DNA of 64,000 bases, taken from the NCBI GenBank assembly GCA_027682585.1, contig JAQCZH010000002.1:186001-250000 (forward strand), read 5' to 3'. This document shows, one piece after another, positions 47,565-57,102 of the stretch. Within the stretch, counting starts at the first letter, position 1; each line of letters opens with the position of its first letter. The notes beneath the pieces were generated by a model. It was not told the origin of the DNA. It worked only from the letters and a program-made list of their open reading frames with translations, and did not search any database. This stretch comes from Lachnospiraceae bacterium AF51-6-b8A. Its GTDB lineage: Bacteria > Bacillota > Clostridia > Lachnospirales > Lachnospiraceae. Position numbers and translations under genes: made by a program.

Positions 47565-48167
47565 ATGTATCCTGTAATCACTATTTCCCGTGAATTCGGC
47601 AGTGGCGGACACACCATCGGCAAGAAGGTTGCTGAGAAACTGGGAATCCCTTTTTACGACGGACAGATTGTCACCCGCGTCGCCCAGGACAGCGGCTATG
47701 CTGAGACCATGATTGAGGATCAGGGTGAGTATTCCAATGGCACCAACAACTGGTTTGACGTCTCTGCGGCCAGCGCCATGTATTTTCAAAGTCCTCAGGA
47801 TGAGATCTTCTTGGCTCAGCGCAAGGTGATCCTGGACTATGCAGCCAAGGGTCCCTGTGTTATCGTTGGCCGCTGCTCTGATTACATCCTGCGCAACACC
47901 GACGTTCGTTCTCTCAATGTCTTCATTCACTCCGATATGGAACACCGAATTGAGCGAATCAAAGACCGCTATGAAGTGATTGAGAACGTCAATCCCAAAA
48001 AGCGGCTGGAGAAGAAGGACAAACAGCGCAAGACCTACTATCGCTACTACACAGACCAGATCTGGGGCGATTATCACAACTATGACATTAACTTAAACAG
48101 CGGAACCCTGGGTGAGGACAACTGCGTCAACATCATATGCGATATGGCCAGGGCTATGGACAAGTAA
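47565..48167 (+). CDS. Cytidylate kinase-like family protein
   Basis: A 200-residue P-loop NTPase. The N-terminus ITISREFGSGGHTIGKKVAEKLG is the cytidylate-kinase-like variant of Walker A, VIVGRCSDYILRN is the second conserved strand, and RKTYYRYYTDQIWGD is the lid/helix region typical of this family. It is distinct from true Cmk, and the substrate is not established. The ATG at 47565 after GAAAGGGGGCATCT is chosen over one at 47496. It is a single-gene transcript. Confidence 0.88.
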   Translation: MYPVITISREFGSGGHTIGKKVAEKLGIPFYDGQIVTRVAQDSGYAETMIEDQGEYSNGTNNWFDVSAASAMYFQSPQDEIFLAQRKVILDYAAKGPCVIVGRCSDYILRNTDVRSLNVFIHSDMEHRIERIKDRYEVIENVNPKKRLEKKDKQRKTYYRYYTDQIWGDYHNYDINLNSGTLGEDNCVNIICDMARAMDK

Positions 48168-48229
48168 GGGACTCTGGCACTCCTTATCAGGTGCTGATTT
48201 GTCTTTATTGAAAGATTGTACCGTCCTCT

Positions 48230-49345
48230 TTATTGTTCGATCTCCTTCTCCCAGAACTCCACCGCTTCCGGCAGCCAATTCTGCGCCTGGGTTCCAACAC
48301 CGAGTCCGATCCCGTGAGGAAGGCGGAAGTACTTGTGGTAGAGACAGGGAACCTTCTTATTCTCCAGAGCCTGAGCCATCACATCCGCATGATGACTGGC
48401 CGGGGTCAGCACATCCATAGCGCCGGAGAACATATAGGTGGGAGGGAAATTCTCTGTGATCCACTTTTGCACACATACAGAATCCCGCTTAGCCCGGGAC
48501 TGTCTCCAACCGAAGTAGTAGAGATTGGATCGCTCCGTGAAGTAGAGACCGATCATCCCTTTCCATATGTTCCAATAAGGATGATCCATCCAGTGGTTGA
48601 TATTGGTCCAGGGATATCCCATGATGATGGCACCGGGTTTTGCTGTCCCATAAGCTTTCCAGCCGTATTTCTCCGTTCCGTAGAGTCCCACCAGATTCCC
48701 TCCGGCAGAGAACCCGATCAGGGCATAATTCTCGGGATCCACATCAAATTGATCTGCATGTTCTGTTACATAGGAGATCGCTCGGGCCAGATCCCGTGTC
48801 GGAGCGTAGGAACGGGCGGCAAAGCCGGTTCGATATTCCAGGACGAAACAGGTATAACCCAGCTCATTCAGGCGGGCAGCGACAGCATAGCCTTCCTTGT
48901 CTGTGCACAGATGCGCGTATCCCCCTCCCGGACAGATGATGGCAAACCTGCGTTTATTTTTATTGCTACATTTTCCCTTGCACTTTTTATCTGGAAAGAG
49001 TGGTGCCCCGGCCCTTTCATTTCTTCTGTTTTCAGGCTTTAACTGACTATTCTGCTCCGTCAGACCATGCTTCTTTTGATACTTCCCTGTCTCCCTTGGG
49101 AAAACAGACAGACGCACCTGTCCCAGCTTCTTGTCCCTTGCAATTTCATCCAGAGAAAAAAGAGGAATTTGCTGAAAACGCCCCTGAGCCATAAGTGTCC
49201 GGATGCGCTTTCTTCCCCGGTCCGTATCATTGGCCCGGCGGTTGATCCACTCCATGTGCAGTCCGGACCCCGCCGTCAGGATGGCTGACCCGGCCAGGTA
49301 GGTCAGCAGGAGATTTCTCAGTTTCAATCTGTCTTTGAATTGCAC
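48230..49345 (-). CDS. Alpha/beta hydrolase, acetyl-esterase type
   Basis: A 371-residue esterase with an N-terminal hydrophobic stretch at about residues 11-27. The Axe-like or Aes-like hydrolase fold has the oxyanion PGGGYAH, nucleophile Ser in GFSAGG, acid in SGAMDVLTP and His in LPHGIG, so the catalytic triad is complete. The start is a GTG at 49345 after GAGGAAGTCCG. Residues about 60-125 are a polar, Lys-rich linker. It may be membrane-attached. It lies 26 bp after the PAS regulator on the same strand, so the two may be co-transcribed. Confidence 0.82.
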   Translation of the reverse strand: MQFKDRLKLRNLLLTYLAGSAILTAGSGLHMEWINRRANDTDRGRKRIRTLMAQGRFQQIPLFSLDEIARDKKLGQVRLSVFPRETGKYQKKHGLTEQNSQLKPENRRNERAGAPLFPDKKCKGKCSNKNKRRFAIICPGGGYAHLCTDKEGYAVAARLNELGYTCFVLEYRTGFAARSYAPTRDLARAISYVTEHADQFDVDPENYALIGFSAGGNLVGLYGTEKYGWKAYGTAKPGAIIMGYPWTNINHWMDHPYWNIWKGMIGLYFTERSNLYYFGWRQSRAKRDSVCVQKWITENFPPTYMFSGAMDVLTPASHHADVMAQALENKKVPCLYHKYFRLPHGIGLGVGTQAQNWLPEAVEFWEKEIEQ

Positions 49346-49371
49346 CGGACTTCCTCGATCTTTCTAAGTAT

Positions 49372-51537
49372 TCATACAAAGATATCACCAGCCTCGCTCC
49401 GCTGGGCCAGAAGGCCTGCCAGCGTAGACTCTCCCCAGGAGTAATTGCTCAGATAAGAGCCTGTAAAGAGACTCTTGTTCTCTTCCTCTCCTTTCAGATA
49501 ATTGTAGAGATCGCAGGAAATGCGTTCTGGAACAATCCTCCGCTTGCCATCTACACTCTCTACAATATCGGCAATGCCGTATTCTTCCAGCAGATTCTTC
49601 AGACGCAGAGCTACCTTGCGGTAGCGGGACAGAGTCACCGGTGTGACAAATTCATCCTCCCAGAGAAAAGAGACCGCCTCGTCTGAAGAGATAAATCCCC
49701 CGCGGCGATCCACCAGGAGAGCCAAAAGTTCCTTGGACTTCTTATTGCGAAAGGCGATGGGTTTGCCGTTTACAAAGACGTCGAAATAACCAAAGGTTCG
49801 GACAAAGACCTCTGATTGGATCTCGTCTTCGGCGAAAGACCTTTCCCCGCTCTGCTGACCCGCAGAAGCCGAATTCGCTGTCCGACCACTGCTTCTTTTA
49901 AATTTCCTGCCGCGCTCACTTATATTGTAGAGCATAATATAGCGAGGTTTTCTGCCGTCCTTATCTCTCTGAGAACAAATCGCCTTAATCCGCCGGTCTT
50001 CTCCCCGATTGAAATCAAAATAGGTAAATTCCCCCTCGCCGTCCCGCAGAAGCTGCTCAAAATCCTCCAGAGACGCCTCAGAATAGATAGCCAGATCCTC
50101 CAGAGGGATCCCATCCTGAACCAATTTTATCCAGCGCTCTTTGGTAACACCGAAGAATTCTGCCACATTTTCAGAGGCATAGAGAGGACGTACATAATTA
50201 TTGGGCATCACCTCAAAAGCCGCCACCCCATCTGTAAAGCTCTGGATCAGCCCCTTCATATTCTTGCGCAGGCGCTCATTCTGACTGATCAGGCTGGCTT
50301 CGGCTTCCTCATCGGGGCTGCGGCGGACGCAGAGAAAATGACTGGTTTCATTGAACTTGATAAAAATAGCTTTATAAGGCGGTTTCCCCTCTCGCCTGGC
50401 ATGAAAACTGATCTGAGGCGGCAGTTCCCCGGGAAGAAGCATTTTCTCACGGGACTCTCTGAGCAGGAATCTCCTGACCGGCTCCTGATCCTCCTCCGCA
50501 ACCGTCTGCCTCAGCCAGCGGTCAGCGGCATCTGCGGTCTGCATAGCGATATTCTCGAAATTACTAAAAGCGGAATCGGGGCCGGTGTGCAGGCAGGTCA
50601 CGGTATTCTCGCTCAGATCATACTTGAAGATCTCCTCATAGACATCGGAGAGGGCACGCAGATAACGGATATCCTCCTGCTTTCTTTTGCGGCGGTATTG
50701 CGCCGTGATATCCATACAGACCGACTGAAATTCCTCGCTTCCATCGGGCAGAAGAATCTTGGTGACCCAGCCATAGACCCGGACTCTGCTGCCGTCACGG
50801 GTCAGCAGGGTCATCTCTCCCGCCACCGGGGTATTCAGGCGACGAACCAGATTCAGATAGGAAGAGAAGCGCTTTCTCTCCCTGATGGGAACCGTCAGCA
50901 GGATATCGTTCATATAGGGGGCGGCCTCTTCCCCGGACCTGCTGTCATCCGGATCTATATGCATCATCTCAAGCATGCGGCGATTGATGTAGGTCACCCT
51001 GGGCTGCTTCTCGCAGGTATACTTGAGGAATCCGCATGGTATGGTGTCATTGAGAAAGCGCAGGTCTTCGTTGGCCTGCATGAGATCCGAAATATCTGTG
51101 ACAAAAGCATCTCCCCTGCTCCCGCCCTCATTCTCGCGGATCCGCAGAGTCTCGCGGACATAGCGGATCTGACCCTCCTCTGTGATCAGGCGATAGTCCA
51201 GATGAAGCATTTGGCCGGGCATCTGTCCCGCTCTGACCAGGAATTCCCGGTACTTTGCCAGATCCTCCGGAAAAATGTCTGCCTTTGCAAGTTTTGGCTC
51301 CTGGTCCAGCACAGTCACATTACCGAGAACGGACTTCTTCAGAATCGGCTGACCGGAATATACCCGATCGCGGTGTTTCTGCTCAGAATATCCCCGATCG
51401 GGACTCCCCTGTCCAAAATTATCACCGCCAGTTCCTCTTCCAGAGCCATTTTCATTCCCATAAAACAAATAACTTCGGGGACCGCTGATCTCTTTACTCT
51501 TCTGATCACATTGATCTTGTGCCTGTAAATCCGGCAT
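49372..51537 (-). CDS. PAS-domain protein with a C-terminal winged-helix domain
   Basis: A 721-residue regulator with no kinase or receiver domain. The N-terminal 65 residues are low-complexity. PAS-like segments are at about 95-150 (YRLITEEGQIRYVRETLRIRE), about 160-300 (DTIPCGFLKY..TYINRRMLEMMHI and MTLLTRDGSRVRVYG with QSVCMDITAQ) and about 445-560 (FEVMPNNYVRPLYASENV and DGRKPRYIMLYNISERG). The last 150 residues are a SARP/OmpR-like winged helix (FGYFDVFVNGKPIAFRNKKSKELLALLVDRRGG). It is a DNA-binding sensor of an unknown signal. GGGAGATAGGA precedes the ATG. Confidence 0.78.
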   Translation of the reverse strand: MPDLQAQDQCDQKSKEISGPRSYLFYGNENGSGRGTGGDNFGQGSPDRGYSEQKHRDRVYSGQPILKKSVLGNVTVLDQEPKLAKADIFPEDLAKYREFLVRAGQMPGQMLHLDYRLITEEGQIRYVRETLRIRENEGGSRGDAFVTDISDLMQANEDLRFLNDTIPCGFLKYTCEKQPRVTYINRRMLEMMHIDPDDSRSGEEAAPYMNDILLTVPIRERKRFSSYLNLVRRLNTPVAGEMTLLTRDGSRVRVYGWVTKILLPDGSEEFQSVCMDITAQYRRKRKQEDIRYLRALSDVYEEIFKYDLSENTVTCLHTGPDSAFSNFENIAMQTADAADRWLRQTVAEEDQEPVRRFLLRESREKMLLPGELPPQISFHARREGKPPYKAIFIKFNETSHFLCVRRSPDEEAEASLISQNERLRKNMKGLIQSFTDGVAAFEVMPNNYVRPLYASENVAEFFGVTKERWIKLVQDGIPLEDLAIYSEASLEDFEQLLRDGEGEFTYFDFNRGEDRRIKAICSQRDKDGRKPRYIMLYNISERGRKFKRSSGRTANSASAGQQSGERSFAEDEIQSEVFVRTFGYFDVFVNGKPIAFRNKKSKELLALLVDRRGGFISSDEAVSFLWEDEFVTPVTLSRYRKVALRLKNLLEEYGIADIVESVDGKRRIVPERISCDLYNYLKGEEENKSLFTGSYLSNYSWGESTLAGLLAQRSEAGDIFV

Positions 51538-51655
51538 TCCTATCTCCCATTCGAACCATCTGTGCTCTCCCTTACTTTAACACAAAAGTTCATGAGATGA
51601 CTGCTGTATCGACTGGATAGCAGTTGACCCGGAATCCAAAATCAGGTTCACAGGG

Positions 51656-52471
51656 TCATTCATGATCACTGCGCTGTATTTTCGCCTGCTGTCCAATCCT
51701 GCGAAAATGCTGATAGCGATGATTTAATAAATCCGGATCCGCTTCCAGTTCCCTTATCTCCTCCAGAAGAGCCCGCTTCATGCGGGCATAGAACTTGTCG
51801 CTTCCCAGTTCCCGTTCCAGGATGATGCGGTCTGCGACGCCGAAATCCCTGGCATCCTCTGCGGTCAGGCGGAGATTGGCGGCCGCCTGATCAGCCCGCT
51901 TAGCGTCCTTCCAGAGAATGGAGGCGCAACCCTCAGGGGAGATGGCGGAGTAGTAACCGTTCTGCATCATCCAGACCCGATCAGCCAGGCCTAAGCCGAG
52001 TGCTCCGCCGGAACCGCCCTCCCCGATCAGCACAGAGATGATAGGCACAGACAGGGTGGACATCTCCATCATATTCTCAGCGATTGCCAGACCCTGTCCA
52101 CGTTCTTCCGCACCAATTCCGCAGAAGGCGCCCGCCGTATCGATCAGGCAAATAACCGGCCGGCCGAACTTCTCCGCCTGTTTCATGAGACGAAGAGCCT
52201 TGCGGTAGCCCTCGGGCTGAGGAGCGCCGAAATTGCGAAGCTTGTGTTCCTTTAGGGTATGACCCTTCTCAATGGCAATCACCGTCACCGGCTGGTTATC
52301 CAGGAAGCCGATGCCGCCGACGATGGCAGGATCATCGGCATATCTGCGGTCGCCGTGCAGTTCCATGAAATTATCAAAAAGTCCCCGAATATAGTCCAGG
52401 CCTGTGGGACGTCTGGCATCTCTGGCCTGTCGCACGCGATCATATGGAGTCAAAATCTCTTTCCTTGCCAT
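51656..52471 (-). CDS. accA: Acetyl-CoA carboxylase carboxyltransferase subunit alpha
   Basis: The last gene of the fatty-acid operon. With AccD it transfers the carboxyl group from biotin to acetyl-CoA, giving malonyl-CoA. 271 residues: RPTGLDYIRGLFDNFMELHGD, AGAFCGIGAEERGQ and IGEGGSGGALGLGLADRVWM with the oxyanion glycines, and AISPEGCASILWKD. The ATG at 52471 after AGGAAGAGAGAAAAA is chosen; the frame upstream is a structured spacer. Confidence 0.94.
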   Translation of the reverse strand: MARKEILTPYDRVRQARDARRPTGLDYIRGLFDNFMELHGDRRYADDPAIVGGIGFLDNQPVTVIAIEKGHTLKEHKLRNFGAPQPEGYRKALRLMKQAEKFGRPVICLIDTAGAFCGIGAEERGQGLAIAENMMEMSTLSVPIISVLIGEGGSGGALGLGLADRVWMMQNGYYSAISPEGCASILWKDAKRADQAAANLRLTAEDARDFGVADRIILERELGSDKFYARMKRALLEEIRELEADPDLLNHRYQHFRRIGQQAKIQRSDHE

Positions 52472-52662
52472 TTTTTCTCTCTTCCTGCCCGCTTCACTTC
52501 GTCTTCCTGTTTTCACAGGACAGCGGGGTTCTTTCGCTTCCCGCAGTGCACCGCAGTCACACGCGCACAGGGTTTTTATCTTAGCCTGCTCACTGCGTTC
52601 GCTTCGTTCAGGCAATCACTCCTGCGCGCATCGTTTTCGACCGGCCTTCCTGTGACGCGATC
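52472..52662. repeat. Structured spacer between accD and accA
   Basis: A 191-bp gap in an otherwise tight operon. It is filled with short GC-rich palindromes such as GCGTTCGCTTCG and CTGTTTTCACAGGAC and resembles interspersed repeats. The style recalls the GCGCTTCGCGC motif of the 57103-57926 tandem repeat, though it is not a copy of it. Confidence 0.45.
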
Positions 52663-53541
52663 TCATTTTCCCTCGGCCAATTCCTCTGTCCCTGCTCTGT
52701 AGCCATGTATCGCAAGGATCTGCGCCAGTCCCTCTCTCTGCTCTCTTCGATCCATAATGGCGTCACAGAAACCGTGTTCCAAGAGGAAGTCCGCCCGCTG
52801 AAAGCCCTGGGGCAGACGTTTTCTGGTGGTCTGCTCGATAACCCGGGCTCCGGCAAAACCAACCAGGGCATCCGGCTCGGCGAGGATCACATCTCCCTCC
52901 ATGGCAAAAGAAGCGGTCACACCTCCTGTGGTGGGATCGGTGAGAATCGTAATGTAGAGAAGACCCGCGTCAGAATGCCATTTGACTGCGGCCGAAGTCT
53001 TGGCCATCTGCATGAGTGAGAGAAGCCCCTCCTGCATACGAGCTCCGCCGGAAGCCGTAAATCCGATGACCGGCAGATGCTGGCGGACCGCATATTCGAA
53101 GAGGCGGGTGATCTTCTCACCCACAATCGATCCCATAGACCCCATCATGAAGTAGGAATCCATAGCAAAGACCGCCGCGGAAATCCCCTTGATCCTGCCA
53201 ATCCCTGTAACGACCGCTTCTGCCTCTCCTGTGGCTGTTCTCACCTTCTCCAGTTTTTCGTCATACCCCTCAAAGCCAAGGGGATTCTCCGAGATCAGAT
53301 TCCCGTAGAGTTCCCAAAAGCTGTCCTTGTCTAAGAGCAGGCGAAGACGGGTTCTGGCTCTGAGACGAAAGTGATGACCACAGGGACAGACCTGTTCATT
53401 CTCCTGCAGAACAGAGACCGGTATCTCCTTGTGACAGTTCGGGCATTTTCGGACTGGTTCTGAGGCGTCACCCTGTGCCTCATAGGCTGTTCTTCCTCCA
53501 AACTCCAGTGTATTTTGGGGTTTTCTAAAATGCAGAGCCAT
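52663..53541 (-). CDS. accD: Acetyl-CoA carboxylase carboxyltransferase subunit beta
   Basis: Partner of AccA. 292 residues with the N-terminal zinc ribbon [15 protein letters not shown] and VCPCGHHFR (four Cys). The carboxyltransferase core has [20 protein letters not shown] and [16 protein letters not shown], and [19 protein letters not shown] near the end. The start is at 53541, with AAAGGGAATC somewhat distant upstream. 114 bp separate it from accC. Confidence 0.95.
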   Translation of the reverse strand: MALHFRKPQNTLEFGGRTAYEAQGDASEPVRKCPNCHKEIPVSVLQENEQVCPCGHHFRLRARTRLRLLLDKDSFWELYGNLISENPLGFEGYDEKLEKVRTATGEAEAVVTGIGRIKGISAAVFAMDSYFMMGSMGSIVGEKITRLFEYAVRQHLPVIGFTASGGARMQEGLLSLMQMAKTSAAVKWHSDAGLLYITILTDPTTGGVTASFAMEGDVILAEPDALVGFAGARVIEQTTRKRLPQGFQRADFLLEHGFCDAIMDRREQREGLAQILAIHGYRAGTEELAEGK

Positions 53542-53655
53542 ACTTTGTACGATTCCCTTTCATTGGCCAAAAACCTTGCCTGCGCTGTACTTCTTAAAAG
53601 AGATCCTTTACATTGTCTTTCCGGCGTTTCAACCTGATGCATCAATCTCGCCGAC

Positions 53656-54963
53656 CTACTTATTTCCCAAGAAGGTCAGATCATAATTCCCTGAAGTAAA
53701 GCGCTCATCCTCGACAATCTTGAGCTGCTCATCCACGTTGGTTGGAATCCCATCAATCACCAGTTCACAGAGGGCCGCCCTCATCTTGCGCAGAGCCTCC
53801 TCCCGGCTTCCCGCATAGACAACCAGTTTGCCCATGAGGGAGTCGTAGTAGGGAGACATGGTCATTCCCTGAATCAGGCAAGTATCAAAACGAACATTGA
53901 GTCCTCCGGGCACATGCAGCATATTCAGCTGTCCGATCCCCCTGGCATTGATACGGCATTCCATGGATGAACCCGTCAAACGTACCTGCTCCTGGTCAAA
54001 ATCCAGCGGGATGCCTGCCGCAATGCGGATCTGCCACTTGACGATGTCAACAGCGGTCAGCATCTCGGTCACGCAGTGCTCTACCTGCAGACGCAGATTC
54101 ATCTCCATGAACCAGAAGCTGCCCTTTGTGTCATAGAGGAACTCCATGGTGCCGGCACCTACATAACCGATCTTCTTGGCCGCCCTGGTGACCAGCCTGA
54201 TCATCTTTACCCTCTGCTTATCAGAGACAGCCGGGGATGGGGTCTCCTCCAGAAGCTTCTGGTTGCGGCGCTGCAGGGAGCAGTCTCTCTCTCCCAGACA
54301 GACCACATGCCCCTGCTCATCAGCTAAGATCTGCAGCTCAATATGACGGGCCGGGAAAATATATTTCTCCAAATAGAGGGCCCCGTCGCCGAAAGCTGTG
54401 ACCGCTTCTTGGGTGGCCTCAGGGAAGGCGCGAGTCAGTTCCTCGTCACTTCGGATCAGGCGAATGCCTCTTCCACCGCCTCCGGAACAGGCCTTAAGCA
54501 TCACCGGATAGCCGATCTTATTGGCCAAAGTGATGGCCTCGGCCAGAGTCGGCACTGCCTCGGTCCCGGGGATAACCGGAAGGCCGGCAACATCCACCAA
54601 CTCTTTTAAAATGGCCTTGTCGGCGAACTTCTCCATGGATTCCGGATCCGGGCCGATAAAGACAATGCCGTTTTCCCGGCAAAGTCCGGCGAAATGGGCA
54701 TTTTCTGAGAGGAAGCCATATCCCGGATGTATGGCCTGGGCTCCGGTCATAAGGGCAGCCGAAATGATCTGGCTCTCATTCAGGTAGGACTCCGTCGCTT
54801 CGGGCCCGCCGATGCAGACCGCCTGGTCTGCCAGAGCCGCGTGGAAGGCCTCCCGGTCTGCCGTAGAGTAGACCGCAACCGTTGCGATGCCCATCTCCTT
54901 GCAGGCGCGGATGATTCGCACCGCGATCTCACCGCGGTTGGCAATCAGGATCTTCGAAAACAT
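53656..54963 (-). CDS. accC: Biotin carboxylase
   Basis: Carboxylates the biotin of AccB with ATP and bicarbonate. 435 residues. Biotin-carboxylase N-domain MFSKILIANRGEIAVRII, ATP-grasp glycine loop SGGGGRGIRLI, FLYDTKGSFWFMEMNLRLQVEH with catalytic metal/Arg residues, and the C-domain with MECRINA. The ATG at 54963 overlaps the fabZ stop (TGATG) and follows AGGAGGCGTCTG; a longer upstream frame overlaps fabZ and is not used. Confidence 0.96.
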   Translation of the reverse strand: MFSKILIANRGEIAVRIIRACKEMGIATVAVYSTADREAFHAALADQAVCIGGPEATESYLNESQIISAALMTGAQAIHPGYGFLSENAHFAGLCRENGIVFIGPDPESMEKFADKAILKELVDVAGLPVIPGTEAVPTLAEAITLANKIGYPVMLKACSGGGGRGIRLIRSDEELTRAFPEATQEAVTAFGDGALYLEKYIFPARHIELQILADEQGHVVCLGERDCSLQRRNQKLLEETPSPAVSDKQRVKMIRLVTRAAKKIGYVGAGTMEFLYDTKGSFWFMEMNLRLQVEHCVTEMLTAVDIVKWQIRIAAGIPLDFDQEQVRLTGSSMECRINARGIGQLNMLHVPGGLNVRFDTCLIQGMTMSPYYDSLMGKLVVYAGSREEALRKMRAALCELVIDGIPTNVDEQLKIVEDERFTSGNYDLTFLGNK

Positions 54964-55382
54964 CAGACGCCTCCTGTGATGGCAAAAGAAAAATCTGCGG
55001 AAACGCAGAGGCGGTCTTCCACCTTGATGGTTCCGCTGCAGAAGTAGAACATTCCTCTGGATCTGGTGACATGGCATCTGGCCGTGACTCGATCACCGGG
55101 CCTGACCGGAGCGCGGAACCTGACATTGTTCAGTCCCGTGTAAACCGGCAGTTTGCCTTCTTTTAGGCCCTCTTTCATGAGAACACAGGCCGACTGGGCC
55201 AGGATCTCGCAGAGAATCACACCGGGGACAATGGGATTTCCCGGGAAATGCCCCTTTAAGAAAAACTCATCCCCGGTCACATGGTAATGGGCGACGGATT
55301 CCCCGTCGATCAGCTCCGCATCATCCAGCAGAAGCATATGGTCCCTGTGAGGGATCATCTCCATAATTTCTTGACGATTCAT
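54963..55382 (-). CDS. fabZ: 3-hydroxyacyl-ACP dehydratase
   Basis: Dehydrates beta-hydroxyacyl-ACP in each elongation round. 139 residues with the hot-dog fold. MIPHRDHMLLLDDAELIDG opens the domain, and LKGHFPGNPIVPGVILCE holds the catalytic His and supporting Glu. The ATG at 55382 is spaced well after GGAGTGATT; a GTG two codons earlier overlaps the accB stop. Its position between accB and accC is the usual clostridial order. Confidence 0.95.
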   Translation of the reverse strand: MNRQEIMEMIPHRDHMLLLDDAELIDGESVAHYHVTGDEFFLKGHFPGNPIVPGVILCEILAQSACVLMKEGLKEGKLPVYTGLNNVRFRAPVRPGDRVTARCHVTRSRGMFYFCSGTIKVEDRLCVSADFSFAITGGV

Positions 55383-55384
55383 AA

Positions 55385-55831
55385 TCACTCCATGACAAAA
55401 AGCGCTGTTCCATACTCAACCAGCTGTCCATTGGAGGCGCAGATTTGTTTGATCACCCCGTCCTCCTCTGCGGTCACCTCGTTGAGCAGTTTCATAGCTT
55501 CGACGATGCAGAGTGTCTGTCCCTTTTTGACATGATCTCCGACGGCAACGAAGGGCTTGCCGTTCTCCTCCGCTGCCGCATAGAAAATCCCTACCAGAGG
55601 CGAAGTGATCGTCTTGCCTGCGGATGCAGCCGCATCCGCTCCCTCTTTCTTCTGCATTTTTCCTGTATCACAAGCTGCCGGGTCACCGGCAGTGCCAACC
55701 GAAGGAAGGACGGAAACAAGCTCGCTGCCGCGCTCTAATCGAACTTTTGTCTCATCATTGGTGATCTCAAGACCGGTCAGATCCAATTCCTTCATCAGAC
55801 CGGCATACTTTCTGATTTCCTTCTCATTCAT
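55385..55831 (-). CDS. accB: Biotin carboxyl carrier protein of acetyl-CoA carboxylase
   Basis: 148 residues with an N-terminal helical segment, a Ser/Ala/Lys linker at about 45-72, and a biotinyl domain with the attachment site CIVEAMKLLNEV (Lys about residue 114). AGAAAGGTGAAATAAG precedes the ATG, which lies one base after the fabF stop. It is biotinylated by a ligase not in this window. Confidence 0.96.
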   Translation of the reverse strand: MNEKEIRKYAGLMKELDLTGLEITNDETKVRLERGSELVSVLPSVGTAGDPAACDTGKMQKKEGADAAASAGKTITSPLVGIFYAAAEENGKPFVAVGDHVKKGQTLCIVEAMKLLNEVTAEEDGVIKQICASNGQLVEYGTALFVME

Positions 55832-55832
55832 C

Positions 55833-57074
55833 TTATTTCACCTTTCTGAATGCCAGGCAGACATTATGGCCTCCAAAACCAAGAGAGTTGGATAAAGCCA
55901 GGGTCAGATTCTCCTGCAAAGCCTGGCCTGCGACATAATTGAGATCACAGTTCTCGTCCTGCTCCATCAGGTTAATAGTAGGAGGAACGATTCCCTCCTC
56001 CAGGGCAAAGAGAGAGGCCAATGCCTCCACAGCACCGGCGGCCCCCAGCATGTGACCCGTCATGGATTTGGTAGAGGAGACCCAGGGCTTTCTGGCATTT
56101 GCGTCGCCAAATGCCGCGTGAACCGCCTTGCACTCCACCAGATCATTCATAGGGGTTCCGGTTCCGTGCGCGTTGAGATAGACATGATCTGCCTCCGTAT
56201 AACCCGCCTCTCGCATAGCATCCTCCATTGCCTTGGCAGCGCCGCGGGCATTGGGCTCCGGGGAAGTGATATGGTAGGCGTCACAGGTGGTTCCATATCC
56301 ACAGATCTCACCGTAGATTCTTGCTCCGCGGGCTCTGGCGTGTTCATATTCCTCAAGCACCAGTGATACCGCACCCTCTCCTATGACAAAACCATTGCGC
56401 CGCTTATCAAAAGGCAGAGAGGCTGCATTGGGATCCGTGGAAGTGGACAGAGCCTTCATATTGGCAAAACCAGCAACAGATGACGGACAGACAGCCGCCT
56501 CGGTTCCACCTGTAATGACAGCATCGGCATAGCCATGACGAATCAGGCGCATGGCCTCTCCGATCGCGTTAGAGGCTGAAGCACAGGCAGTCACTGCCGG
56601 CATGGCCGTCCCTCTGCAGTCGTGGCGGATTGCAATCATACCGGCGGCCATATTGCAGATCATCATAGGAACAAAGAGGGCGGAGACACGCCTGGGGCCT
56701 CGCTCCATAAGATTTCTGTGCTCCCTCTCGAAGGTCTCGATGCCGCCGATTCCGGTTCCGAAGAGAACAGAGAACCTGTCAGGATTGACCTTGCCCTCGA
56801 TTGCGGAATCCTCTGCCGCTTGCTGGGCCGCGGCCACGGCGAACTGGGTGAAGCGATCCGTTCTTAAGATCTCCTGCTTCTCTAAGTACCGTCCGGGGTC
56901 AAAATCCTTAACCTCTGCGGCCAGAGTCGCCTTGAAGCCTTCCGGGTCGAACTGGGTGATCCTGGCAATACCGTTCTTACCTGCCTTCATGGCCTCCCAG
57001 GTCTCGCTGACACTGTTTCCCAGAGGGGTGATGGCCCCCATCCCGGTTACTGCCACTCTTCTATCTTCGCTCAT
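55833..57074 (-). CDS. fabF: 3-oxoacyl-ACP synthase II
   Basis: Condenses acyl-ACP with malonyl-ACP. 413 residues; catalytic Cys in TACASASNA, His in NAHGTGTPMND and in STKSMTGHMLGAAGA. It starts at 57074 with MSEDRRVAVTGMGAITPLG, after GGAGGAAGCA. The frame stays open upstream for about 280 codons through the tandem repeat, but none of that belongs to the enzyme family. Without FabH in this operon, initiation must come from elsewhere. Confidence 0.95.
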   Translation of the reverse strand: MSEDRRVAVTGMGAITPLGNSVSETWEAMKAGKNGIARITQFDPEGFKATLAAEVKDFDPGRYLEKQEILRTDRFTQFAVAAAQQAAEDSAIEGKVNPDRFSVLFGTGIGGIETFEREHRNLMERGPRRVSALFVPMMICNMAAGMIAIRHDCRGTAMPAVTACASASNAIGEAMRLIRHGYADAVITGGTEAAVCPSSVAGFANMKALSTSTDPNAASLPFDKRRNGFVIGEGAVSLVLEEYEHARARGARIYGEICGYGTTCDAYHITSPEPNARGAAKAMEDAMREAGYTEADHVYLNAHGTGTPMNDLVECKAVHAAFGDANARKPWVSSTKSMTGHMLGAAGAVEALASLFALEEGIVPPTINLMEQDENCDLNYVAGQALQENLTLALSNSLGFGGHNVCLAFRKVK

Positions 57075-57102
57075 TGCTTCCTCCAAAATATCTTCAACTG
57101 AT

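Noticed and set aside
47448..48077. A 209-codon minus-strand frame
   Set aside because: Antisense shadow of the cytidylate kinase-like gene, which has a Walker motif, promoter and ribosome site.
49816..51528. A 570-codon plus-strand frame
   Set aside because: Antisense to the PAS/winged-helix gene, whose domains are recognisable. No ribosome site or known motif.
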